A stretch of 64,000 nt of DNA from the NCBI GenBank assembly GCA_902788315.1, contig CADAJS010000012.1:1-64000 (forward strand). Reading direction: 5' to 3'. A program made the translations under genes and the position numbers. Source of the DNA: an uncultured Bacteroidales bacterium (GTDB taxonomy: Bacteria; Bacteroidota; Bacteroidia; Bacteroidales; Bacteroidaceae). The notes below the pieces were generated by a model. The model had not been told where the DNA came from, searched no databases, and was given only the letters and a program-made list of their open reading frames with translations. Below, piece by piece: positions 16,625 through 25,029 of this stretch (position 1 is its first letter; every line of letters begins with the position of its first letter).

Positions 16625-18250
16625 TTACCACATCTCGAGGTCGAACTGAGCCGGGCGTTTTAATTCCTGTTCATAGACTTGTCCGAAGGAATCTGTGACA
16701 CGAACCTTGATGGGTGTCAAGGATGATGTGGCTTGAGCCGTAAACATGTGGGTGTTTTTTCTCGTTTGGGAACCATTGCCGACCGAACCTTTCTTCATAA
16801 AGACTGCGTAGTCAAATGCCAGAGTGTGCAGTGGATCTTCTACCGTCTCACGATTGACCTTTAGGGGTTGGCCGTCTTCAAAGACTTCCACCTTCCAGTC
16901 ATCATCGTATGCAAAGACGTTCACGTAAATCATATCCTTGGGCAGTTTTGAGAAGTCGGTACGTGCAGGATATTTCTTCAAGAAAGCCTTCATCGGCTCA
17001 CTATTGCGATAGAAATAGCGCACGGCATTCATGTCTGTGACGCGCATTTGCATGTCACCGTTCGGCTCCATCGAGTGATACTGCCAAGTTAACTTACGCC
17101 CCTTCACCGTCCAGAGCGAGTAGCCGCCGGGTGTACCATCAGTACAGAGGTGGCGCCCGGTGAATCTGCCAGTGCCCCACCACGTAGCACAGACGGCGGC
17201 AATATTGTGCTCCATGATATTGGGATAAGCATCAGGATGGGTACAATAGTTATAATGGGTGTGACCGCTGACAATGTGAACCGTCTTGAAGTCGCGCAGC
17301 GCCTCGCAAAGACGTTCGGTGGTCTGATTATCCAACTTCAAGGTCGTAGCATACGTGGTGGGATCGAGGCGCATCGTAGGGATATGAAGGGCAACGATAA
17401 TGGGCGTTTTCTTCGAGACGAGTGCGAGGTCCTGAACCAGCCAATCAAATTGTTCGTCGGTGATTCTGCCATCATAGTTTCGGCTTCCCACAACGCCTTT
17501 GGCATATTTGGCGCCCGTGTCTTCATTCTTATAGACAATATCATCCAGTACCACAATATGCACCCGCCCAAGATTATACGAATAATAGTTCGGGGAAATG
17601 ATGTCGCGCCAAGGACCGCTGGAAAGGAAGTCCGTCTCGGGCGACGAGGGCACCGAAGGGTCGTTGTCATGATTGCCAATGACTGGGAAGAGGGGGACGC
17701 TGTAGTTCATTTCTCTGCAGGTGCGAATGAAATCATGCAGGTTGAACTTGTTTTGTGTCCAATAGATGTCCCAGGTGAGATCGCCAAGCAGCATCGAATA
17801 GACTGGCTCGCCCTGAGCAGCATCGGTCTCCTTTTGTAAACAGGGAATGAATCCCTTGCGGAACTGTTCAAGGTCCTGAATACGATTGGCCAGGTGAGTG
17901 TCGGCACCGATAATCAGACGGAAGTTGTCATTCTTACACTTCGTGAGTCGGAAGTCGTGCACCTCTTTCGTACCCACCGATGGGGACTGCAGGCGCTGCC
18001 AGAACTGAGGGTTGAAGCCGTCGGCCAACTCGGGCATATAGCCACGAGGCAGTGTATAGAAGACATATCCGTTACGTTTCTGTGACTGCATTTCATAACG
18101 TCCATCACCATCGGTGACCACTACGACGTCACCGTCGCTCACAGCCACACCTTTCAGCCCACGACCATTAGCCGTAATACACCCCGTAATATTCTGTGCT
18201 GCGAGCCACGCTGGCAGCAGCAAGAGTAGGAACAAAAAGCTTTTCTTCAT
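16625..18250 (-). CDS. Secreted calcineurin-like metallophosphoesterase 1
   Basis: A 541-residue exported protein with signal peptide MKKSFLFLLLLLPAWLAAQ. Three regions follow: an N-terminal beta domain of MetallophosN type (about 20-105), the catalytic calcineurin-like domain with ADTHL (D117, H119), LGDLTWD (155-161), GNHDND (192-197) and a later HTHYNY, and a C-terminal MetallophosC-type beta domain. It hydrolyses a phosphomonoester or diester outside the cytoplasm; the substrate is unknown. It is a tandem paralogue of the next gene upstream (32-bp gap) but lacks that protein's C-terminal tail. Confidence 0.88.
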   Translation of the reverse strand: MKKSFLFLLLLLPAWLAAQNITGCITANGRGLKGVAVSDGDVVVVTDGDGRYEMQSQKRNGYVFYTLPRGYMPELADGFNPQFWQRLQSPSVGTKEVHDFRLTKCKNDNFRLIIGADTHLANRIQDLEQFRKGFIPCLQKETDAAQGEPVYSMLLGDLTWDIYWTQNKFNLHDFIRTCREMNYSVPLFPVIGNHDNDPSVPSSPETDFLSSGPWRDIISPNYYSYNLGRVHIVVLDDIVYKNEDTGAKYAKGVVGSRNYDGRITDEQFDWLVQDLALVSKKTPIIVALHIPTMRLDPTTYATTLKLDNQTTERLCEALRDFKTVHIVSGHTHYNYCTHPDAYPNIMEHNIAAVCATWWGTGRFTGRHLCTDGTPGGYSLWTVKGRKLTWQYHSMEPNGDMQMRVTDMNAVRYFYRNSEPMKAFLKKYPARTDFSKLPKDMIYVNVFAYDDDWKVEVFEDGQPLKVNRETVEDPLHTLAFDYAVFMKKGSVGNGSQTRKNTHMFTAQATSSLTPIKVRVTDSFGQVYEQELKRPAQFDLEMW

Positions 18251-18282
18251 CGTTCTTAGAAATTACAATCTATAAAAGTCTA

Positions 18283-20166
18283 TCAACCTTTCACCGTCAC
18301 CTTCACACTCTCATCACCTGCCCGAACAATGCAGATGCCTCTTACTCCGGGAAGCGAGATGATATTGCTTCCCCTCACCAGGCGGCGAGTTATGGAACGT
18401 CCGTCGGGAAGAGCTACGATGGCAGTCTGTGCGGCAGGACTATCAATGCAAAGTTTGCCGTCACGGGAATATGCCTTCAGACGCTCGGCTGGGCGAAGGC
18501 CGGATACCCCCGTAAGGTCGGCATCGCTCTGGATCTTATCCATATCGAGGCTATAGGGGTGCGGGCGCTCAATACTCTGCACATAGACGCGTCCGAAGCG
18601 ATCTGTGACGCGCACCGTGACTGGTTGCGTGGCAGTGGCCATATAGGAGCGGAACATGTGACGCGTGGATTTCGAGCCGAAGTCGGTGGTATAAGAGCCG
18701 TTGGAAATCGTTCGTGGTATGTCATAGGCAATGGTGTGGTAGGGGTCTTCTTCGTTCAGCCGAGTCACGCTACGCTTGCTGGCCCCCTCATACACCTCCA
18801 CCTTCCAGTCTGTGTCATATCCGAAGACGTTGACATATATGGTATTGGCAGGAAGCGTACTGAATGTTTTCCGGGTGGGATAGAGAGCGAGGAATTTCTT
18901 TGCGTTCTCGTCTGTGGCAAAGTACTCCTTGACGGTATTCATGTCATAGATGCGCATCTGCAGGTTTCCGTTGTCCTCACAAGAATGATACTCCCAGGAG
19001 ATATCTGTACCATTTACCGTCCAATAGGAATAGCCACCGGGCGAGCCGTCCTGGCATACGTGATGGCCCGAGACATAGCCTGTCCACCACCAAGTGGCGC
19101 AGATGGCTGCGATGTTATGCTCCATTACATTGGGATAGTCCGACGGATGAGCACAATAGTTATAGTGAGTGTGTCCGGTGACGATGTGTACATTCTTGAA
19201 ATCCTTCACGACCTCGCACAGCCGTTCGGCACAGTTATTGGCCAATCGTGACGACACTGCAAAGGGTGCCTTGGAGGCAAGGGACCAGTTGGGGATGTGC
19301 ATACCGATGATGATGGGGGTCTCCTTGTCCTCGACGAGAGCCAGGTCCTTGGCCAACCATTCGTATTGGTCGTCTGTGATTAGTGCGTCATAGTTACGAC
19401 TCCCGACAATACCCTTACTATACGTGCCACCGGTGTCTTCATTCTTATAATAGATGTCGTCAAGCACGACATAGTGTACTCGTCCGAGGTTGAAAGAGTA
19501 GAACGTCGGGCTCACAATCTTGCGCCAAGGCTGTGCCGAGAGGAAGTCGGTGTCGTTGCCAGGTGTCGTCCCGCCGTCGTTGTCATGATTACCGATTACC
19601 GGGAACAGTGCCACGGGATAGGCGTATGTCTTGCAGGTATTATAGAAAGACTGAAGATTATAGCTGCGGGCATACCAATAGTTGTCCCACGTCATATCGC
19701 CCAGAATCATCGAATATACCGGTACGTCCGATTCCCTCTTCTCGGCACGCAAGCGCGCCAGGTAGCCCGTACGAAACTGCTCCAGGTCGCTCGTGCGATT
19801 GGCCAGATGCGAGTCTGCCCCAATGGCGATGTGATAGTTGTCATTGTCCTGTGGTATCAGCGTGAAGTTGTGATACTCCACCTTGTCGACATGTTCCGAG
19901 TCCAATGCCTGCCAGAACTGAGGGTTGAAATTATTCTTCAGTTCGGGTATGTAGCCCCGGGGAATACAGTAGAACACATAGGGATAGTGTTTTGTCGAGG
20001 TGAACTCGTACTTGCCGTTCTCGTCAGTCACGGTGACCACTTGCCCGTCGCTCACCATCACATTGGGCACGCCAATGCCGTTGGAGATGATACGTCCCAT
20101 CACATTCTGCCCGATGGCCAGCGAGGCATACGGGAAGCATAGTAAAAACAAAAGTGTCTTCTTCAT
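18283..20166 (-). CDS. Secreted calcineurin-like metallophosphoesterase 2 with C-terminal sorting-like tail
   Basis: A 627-residue paralogue of the downstream gene with the same layout: signal peptide, MetallophosN, catalytic core (GADSHLANR, LGDMTWD, GNHDND, GHTHYNY) and MetallophosC. About 75 extra residues follow. They contain ALPDGRSITRRLVRGSNIIS and end GICIVRAGDESVKVTVKG, the pattern of a type IX secretion C-terminal sorting domain. If so, this copy is exported to the cell surface while its sister stays periplasmic. The stop-to-start gap between the two is 32 bp, so they form one transcription unit. Confidence 0.87.
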   Translation of the reverse strand: MKKTLLFLLCFPYASLAIGQNVMGRIISNGIGVPNVMVSDGQVVTVTDENGKYEFTSTKHYPYVFYCIPRGYIPELKNNFNPQFWQALDSEHVDKVEYHNFTLIPQDNDNYHIAIGADSHLANRTSDLEQFRTGYLARLRAEKRESDVPVYSMILGDMTWDNYWYARSYNLQSFYNTCKTYAYPVALFPVIGNHDNDGGTTPGNDTDFLSAQPWRKIVSPTFYSFNLGRVHYVVLDDIYYKNEDTGGTYSKGIVGSRNYDALITDDQYEWLAKDLALVEDKETPIIIGMHIPNWSLASKAPFAVSSRLANNCAERLCEVVKDFKNVHIVTGHTHYNYCAHPSDYPNVMEHNIAAICATWWWTGYVSGHHVCQDGSPGGYSYWTVNGTDISWEYHSCEDNGNLQMRIYDMNTVKEYFATDENAKKFLALYPTRKTFSTLPANTIYVNVFGYDTDWKVEVYEGASKRSVTRLNEEDPYHTIAYDIPRTISNGSYTTDFGSKSTRHMFRSYMATATQPVTVRVTDRFGRVYVQSIERPHPYSLDMDKIQSDADLTGVSGLRPAERLKAYSRDGKLCIDSPAAQTAIVALPDGRSITRRLVRGSNIISLPGVRGICIVRAGDESVKVTVKG

Positions 20167-20238
20167 GTTGTCTGAAGGGGGGTTAAAGTATTTACGGATT
20201 TAAAGATTTAGAAAATCAGCAGATTTTATGAGACGTGG

Positions 20239-21123
20239 TTATCGGATTCTCTCCACGACCTCCTCGAGCGAGCCATCCTTTACCAGTACGTGCTTTTCAG
20301 CATCAAGCAGATAGAGTGCCGGAAGTCTGGGTAGGTGGTAGAGTGGCCGATGCATCACCTCGCCTTCGGGGCTGTATGCATCAGTCCAGTTGGACGGCAA
20401 GTCGGGCTTCGCCTGCCGCCACAGTGAGGTATCCGCATCGGGATATACCACAAGCACGCGCACCCGGCCATCCTTTAATGCCTTGCTGGCCATGAGCTGC
20501 GGCATGTTCTCGCGACACCGGGCACAGTCGGGGTCGCTGAAGACGAGCAGCGTATAGGGCGAAGATATGTTGCTGAGACGTCCACGCGCGCCCGTACGCG
20601 CTACATATATAAAGTCAGCGGCTGTCGTACCTGGTGCGTTCATCGAGAGCAGTCTCTGATGCTGGCGGTATCGTTCCAGACGTGCGTCGCCTTCAGGCAA
20701 CGTCATGGCGATGCGTCGCAACAACAGGGCATAGAGCCCGTCATTGCGCAGCGGGGATGCAGGATTACCAAGATAGTGCTCCAGCAGATTCTCGAAAGCC
20801 TCGCTTCGGGAAGCATCGGCAAACGCCTGCCGGACAAAGACATCCACTGCGCTGTACTGCGAGGCTGAATCCTCGACATGCGGCAATAGGTTGAGATAAT
20901 CAGCAATCCCCTGCTCTGCCAACTTTCTGTTCGTCTGCGATGTATCAGCAAAGAGGAAGTTGTCCCAGAAATGGTTCAGCAGATACGACAGACGCATCTG
21001 AGGTTCACTTATCGATACGGGAATCTCTGGATAAGGAAAAGACACCGCCGACTGTGCACGCATCGAGCGAGCACATAACATGCCGCCCATCACCATCCAT
21101 GTGACAAAAATGAACCGTTTCAT
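20239..21123 (-). CDS. Exported thioredoxin-like protein with DUF5106-type N-terminal region
   Basis: A 294-residue exported protein. The start at 21123 is chosen because it gives a proper signal peptide (MKRFIFVTWMVMGGMLCARSM, then RAQS); a longer upstream frame would run through the promoter. The N-terminal half resembles DUF5106 of Bacteroidota. The C-terminal half is a thioredoxin fold with the CxxC centre DPDCARCREN and a conserved cis-Pro region LPRLPALYLLD. It probably acts as a periplasmic disulfide reductase or isomerase. The -7 box ends only 4 nt before the ATG, so the transcript should be leaderless or nearly so. Confidence 0.8.
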   Translation of the reverse strand: MKRFIFVTWMVMGGMLCARSMRAQSAVSFPYPEIPVSISEPQMRLSYLLNHFWDNFLFADTSQTNRKLAEQGIADYLNLLPHVEDSASQYSAVDVFVRQAFADASRSEAFENLLEHYLGNPASPLRNDGLYALLLRRIAMTLPEGDARLERYRQHQRLLSMNAPGTTAADFIYVARTGARGRLSNISSPYTLLVFSDPDCARCRENMPQLMASKALKDGRVRVLVVYPDADTSLWRQAKPDLPSNWTDAYSPEGEVMHRPLYHLPRLPALYLLDAEKHVLVKDGSLEEVVERIR

Positions 21124-21127
21124 GTTG

Positions 21128-21158
21128 CAAAGGTACGAATAAGCGAGGAGAATGCAAA
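21128..21158 (-). promoter_or_regulatory. Promoter of the DUF5106 gene (leaderless arrangement)
   Basis: TTTG (21158-21155), a 19-bp spacer containing TTCTCCTCGCTTATTCG, then TACCTTTG (21135-21128). The ATG follows at 21123. The upstream part of the module overlaps the 3' end of araB. Confidence 0.85.
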
Positions 21159-21175
21159 GGGAAAGACGAAGTTTT

Positions 21176-22861
21176 TCAGCATTGTTCTTTCGAACGGAAC
21201 TCACTCGATTCTGTGAACTTACCCAATGCGATGTAGCGAGCATAGCGATGCTGAAGGAGTACGTGCCGATGAGGGTTGGGGTGATAAGTCTGGCAGACAG
21301 GCTTGCAGAGCACGCGTTGCGCTGCACCGACCGAAGGATAAACGCCTGCCACCACTGCCGCGTGTATGGCCGCCCCCAGCGTACCAGCCTGAGAACAGTC
21401 GGGAACCTCGATGGGCATGTTCATTACATCGGAAAGCATCTGAACCACAAAGGGCGACTTACGCGAGATACCGCCGATAGCCACCAGGCGACGTGTCACC
21501 ACGCCGAACCGTGAATTATGGTCAATGCAGCTTTTAGTTGCAAAAGCCGTGGCCTCCACCAGTGAATAGTAGATTTCGGCAACTGTGGTCGAAAGGCTGA
21601 GGCCACTGACAGTGGCCGTCAGGGCACTGTTGCTGTAGGGAGCGCGTCGTCCGTTCAGCCAGTCAGTTGCCAGAGGGGTATCCATGGTCACCTCCAGTCG
21701 TTCAGCCTCATGGGCAATATCATCGAGCATACGATTCTCAGCCTCCTCCATCAACTTCTGCCTCACCTGTTCACTAATGAAACCGCACTGACCTGCAATA
21801 CTTTCCAAAGGCCACATCATCAGCCGTCGGAACCAAGCAAAAACATCGCCGAAGGCCGACAAGCCAGATTCAAACCCCACCATATGGCTCAGTATGGAGC
21901 CCTCTACCTGACTGAAGATACCCTCCACAATCGTGTCGCCCATTTCCTTCGGAGGCATCACTGACATGAAGCATGCCGAGGTGCCCAGATTCATCACCAT
22001 CGTGCCATATTCGATACCTCCGCCAACTCCGCCGGAGTGAGAGTCCACATTCCCCACTCCTATGACGATGCCTGCCCGAAGTCCCAATCGGCCGGCCCAT
22101 TCGGGTGTAAGCCGTCCAGCAGACTTCTCACAACTGTACGTAGTTCGTGGCAGATGAGCCAATATGGGAAGCAGGACAGGGTCGAGTTGTTCGAAGAACT
22201 CGGCCGGAGGGTAACCTCCCCACTCCTCGGCCCACATCGCCTTCGACGCCGCTCCGCAATGTCCGATTCTTACCGCTGAGGCATCACGACATCCCGTGAG
22301 CAGAGCTGGAATATAGTCACAAATCTCGATGGCCGAGTAGGCTTCACGTTGCAGTTCCGGGCTGTGGCGCAGCACATGCAGCACTTTGCTCCAAAAGTTC
22401 TCGGCAGAGTAACTATTGCCCGTATGTAGGGAATAGTTCACCGGCAGCCTCGACAGAAGTGCATTGATTTCATCTGCTTCTGCCTGGCCTGTATGATCTT
22501 TCCAAACCACGAACATTGCATCTGGGTTCTCCCTGTATTCAGGCTTCAAAGCAAGGGGTGTGCATTCCCGATCGACAAGACATGGAGTGCTGGCCGTCGT
22601 ATCCAACGATATCGAGACGATTCCCTCGACCATGTCGGGATGGCGACGCACAACGGTGCCCACACTACGTTCGACAGCTTCAATATAATCCAGCGGATGA
22701 TGCCGGAACTGGGCATCGCTGTCCACCGTATATCGACCTTCCATCCAGCGGGGATAAGATACAACCTCCGTGTCGACCTCCTCGCCCGTCCGGGCATTTA
22801 CCAACAATGCACGGGCCGAATCAGTGCCAAGTTCCAATCCAATGACGTAAACGTTCTCCAT
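21176..22861 (-). CDS. araB: Ribulokinase
   Basis: A 561-residue cytoplasmic FGGY-family kinase that phosphorylates L-ribulose in arabinose catabolism. The N-terminal phosphate loop is GLELGTDSARALLV, the substrate region includes WKDHTG, and the second ATPase half has GNVDSHSGGVGGG and GTSACFMSV. The length equals E. coli AraB (566). The start at 22861 is chosen because the longer frame crosses the promoter. No araA or araD is in the window. Its promoter is divergent from the mannose operon, and its last codons overlap the promoter module of the next gene. Confidence 0.92.
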   Translation of the reverse strand: MENVYVIGLELGTDSARALLVNARTGEEVDTEVVSYPRWMEGRYTVDSDAQFRHHPLDYIEAVERSVGTVVRRHPDMVEGIVSISLDTTASTPCLVDRECTPLALKPEYRENPDAMFVVWKDHTGQAEADEINALLSRLPVNYSLHTGNSYSAENFWSKVLHVLRHSPELQREAYSAIEICDYIPALLTGCRDASAVRIGHCGAASKAMWAEEWGGYPPAEFFEQLDPVLLPILAHLPRTTYSCEKSAGRLTPEWAGRLGLRAGIVIGVGNVDSHSGGVGGGIEYGTMVMNLGTSACFMSVMPPKEMGDTIVEGIFSQVEGSILSHMVGFESGLSAFGDVFAWFRRLMMWPLESIAGQCGFISEQVRQKLMEEAENRMLDDIAHEAERLEVTMDTPLATDWLNGRRAPYSNSALTATVSGLSLSTTVAEIYYSLVEATAFATKSCIDHNSRFGVVTRRLVAIGGISRKSPFVVQMLSDVMNMPIEVPDCSQAGTLGAAIHAAVVAGVYPSVGAAQRVLCKPVCQTYHPNPHRHVLLQHRYARYIALGKFTESSEFRSKEQC

Positions 22862-22891
22862 ATTAATATAGTTTTTATGCAACACAGTGGG

Positions 22892-22922
22892 CAAAGGTAC
22901 GAATAAGTGAGAAGAAAACAAA
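22892..22922 (-). promoter_or_regulatory. araB promoter
   Basis: TTTG (22922-22919), a 19-bp spacer containing TTCTTCTCACTTATTCG, then TACCTTTG (22899-22892). The leader is about 30 nt. Confidence 0.85.
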
Positions 22923-23016
22923 ACGAAAGAAGGAATTCTTGCATTATATTCTATCAAGCGAAAGGGCATTCGACGTAGTCAATGATACAAATAAATGAGA
23001 GAAAACACGAAAAATA

Positions 23017-23137
23017 TTTGATGTTTCCCTTGCTTATCCGTACCTTTGACCTGCAGTCGAAGGTACTTTCGTTCGGAAGAGCAAAACAAAAAACTTCGTC
23101 TTTTGTTTTGCTCTTCTCTCACTTATCCGTACCTTTG
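23017..23137 (+). promoter_or_regulatory. Tandem promoters of the mannose operon
   Basis: The upstream promoter has TTTG at 23017-23020 and TACCTTTG at 23041-23048; the downstream one has TTTG at 23107-23110 and TACCTTTG at 23130-23137. The -7 boxes are exactly 89 bp apart, as in the metG duplication. Between them GACCTGCAGTCGAAGGTACT and AAAAAACTTCGTCTTT match the corresponding metG segment. Confidence 0.85.
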
Positions 23138-23147
23138 CATGTGGAAT

Positions 23148-23169
23148 GTCAGAATGATGGAATTCTGAC
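23148..23169 (+). promoter_or_regulatory. Leader hairpin of the mannose operon
   Basis: GTCAGAAT (23148-23155) and ATTCTGAC (23162-23169) form a perfect 8-bp stem with a 6-nt loop, starting about 10 nt after the -7 box and 21 nt before the start codon. It could stabilise the 5' end or be an operator dyad. Confidence 0.55.
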
Positions 23170-23190
23170 AAGAACAGGAATAACAAACGA

Positions 23191-24924
23191 ATGAGAAAAG
23201 CGAATTATGACAAGTGGCCGGCCACACGGCTTGAGGGATGGATTGTCACTGGATGGGAATCCATCGCCAACACGCTGAAACAGACCGCCTCGGGTCACAG
23301 CATGTTGGTCATCGACCTATACCCTGGTGTGTATGAAGAAGAGGTGTTGCATGTCTTCACACAAGCCTTTCCCGGCAAAGTAAACGACGTGCGGGGCTGG
23401 ATGAAGCCCGAAGCTGAAGTGAGCGCGATGACGGAACGTTTCATGACGGACGACGTGCTTTTCGGCTACGTCACGAACCTGGAACTGAAAGATTACTTCG
23501 GAGAGAAGGAGATTGAGAAACGTAAGTTATGGATGAAAGCGACGACCGGCGCTGGGCCCACGGTGCTCATCGGCACCGGCGCGGCGCTGTTTGCTACGGA
23601 CGACGCCGTGGTGGTCTATGCCGACATGGCACGCTGGGAGATACAGCAGCGTTTCCGTAGGCATGAGGTAAAGGGTGTGGGTATAGACAATCATGCCGAT
23701 CCAGTCTCGATCCAATACAAGCGAGGTTACTTTAACGACTGGCGTATCTGTGACCGTCATAAGGACCGTCTAATGGGTCGCATCGATTATTGGATAGACA
23801 CACACCTGCCCGGACAACCCCGGATGATTGACCGCGAGACATTCCAACGCGGCATGGATCAGACGGTAAGAGGACCATTCCGTGTAGTGCCGTTCTTCGA
23901 TCCGGCACCATGGGGCGGACAATGGATGAAGGAGGTGTGCGACCTGGATCGGGAGACACCAAACTTCGGATGGTGCTTCGACTGCGTACCAGAGGAGAAC
24001 AGCCTCTACCTGGAAGTGAACGGCACGCGCTTCGAGCTGCCCTCCGTCGATCTGGTGCTCACGAAGACGCGCCTTCTGCTGGGCGAGCCCGTGGAAGCTC
24101 GCTTCGGGAAGGACTTCCCTATCCGATTCGACTTTCTTGACACGATGGGAGGAGGCAATCTCAGCCTGCAGGTACACCCCACCACACAGTTTATCCGAGA
24201 AAACTTTGGCATGGCCTATACGCAGGACGAGAGTTATTATCTTCTTGATGCAGGCGAGGATGCGGTGGTCTATCTGGGACTGCGGAAAGGTATCGACCGC
24301 GAGGCTATGATCAGCGATCTGCGCCGTGCCCAACGGGGTGAGATTGTCTTCGATGCGGAGAAATACGTGAACAAGATACCAGCCCGAAAGCACGACCATT
24401 TTCTGATTCCCGGCGGCACGATTCACTGCTCTGGGGCAGGCAGCATGGTACTGGAAATCAGTTCCACGCCAAACATCTTCACCTTTAAGCTGTGGGACTG
24501 GCAGCGACTGGGACTCGACGGCAAGCCACGTCCCATCAACGTAGAACGCGGACGCGAGGTCATCCAGTGGGAACGCGACACGGACTATGTCTATGCCCAC
24601 CTGCGCAACCACGTCAGCGTGGTGGCACAGGGCGAGGGATGGACCGAGGAGCGCACGGGACTGCACCCGAATGAGTTTATCGAAACACGCCGCCATCGCT
24701 TTACCGCTCCCATGCTGCACCACACCGGAACGAGTGTCAACGTGCTGAATCTGCTCGAGGGCGAAGAAGCCGTCGTGGAGAGTCCGACAAACACATTTGC
24801 ACCCTTCGTGGTACACTATGCCGAGACATTCATCATTCCCGCCTGCGTGGGCGACTATACGATACGTCCCAATGGAATGGCCGAGGGAAAGGAATGTGTC
24901 ACCGTCAAGGCATACGTAAGATGA
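23191..24924 (+). CDS. Class I phosphomannose isomerase with long N-terminal extension
   Basis: A 577-residue cytoplasmic enzyme expected to convert mannose-6-phosphate to fructose-6-phosphate. The C-terminal part (from about 235) carries the class I signs: PAPWGGQWM, the zinc-site motif LSLQVHPTTQF, and PGGTIHCSG in place of the usual PAGTVHA. The N-terminal 220 residues are an extension not found in short (about 320-residue) enzymes. They include VIDLYPGVYEEE and GAGPTVLIGTGAAL and look like a degenerate kinase-type domain; their role is unknown. It heads the mannose operon with a ROK kinase and a GH92 mannosidase. Confidence 0.85.
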   Translation: MRKANYDKWPATRLEGWIVTGWESIANTLKQTASGHSMLVIDLYPGVYEEEVLHVFTQAFPGKVNDVRGWMKPEAEVSAMTERFMTDDVLFGYVTNLELKDYFGEKEIEKRKLWMKATTGAGPTVLIGTGAALFATDDAVVVYADMARWEIQQRFRRHEVKGVGIDNHADPVSIQYKRGYFNDWRICDRHKDRLMGRIDYWIDTHLPGQPRMIDRETFQRGMDQTVRGPFRVVPFFDPAPWGGQWMKEVCDLDRETPNFGWCFDCVPEENSLYLEVNGTRFELPSVDLVLTKTRLLLGEPVEARFGKDFPIRFDFLDTMGGGNLSLQVHPTTQFIRENFGMAYTQDESYYLLDAGEDAVVYLGLRKGIDREAMISDLRRAQRGEIVFDAEKYVNKIPARKHDHFLIPGGTIHCSGAGSMVLEISSTPNIFTFKLWDWQRLGLDGKPRPINVERGREVIQWERDTDYVYAHLRNHVSVVAQGEGWTEERTGLHPNEFIETRRHRFTAPMLHHTGTSVNVLNLLEGEEAVVESPTNTFAPFVVHYAETFIIPACVGDYTIRPNGMAEGKECVTVKAYVR

Positions 24925-25029
24925 CCTCACAGTCATTCTCTGAAAGGGATGGAGGAGCCACGAACTGCCGTCCGAGCCTGTCGCTTCAGCATAAATGCGC
25001 AAAACTTTGAACTATAAACTCTTAGACTC

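Larger units (their letters stand above)
22862..23190. other. Divergent araB / mannose-operon regulatory region
   Basis: No gene is visible in these 329 bp. It carries one promoter reading left (araB) and two reading right, 89 bp apart, all built on the same extended module, and a small hairpin in the mannose leader. Confidence 0.8.
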
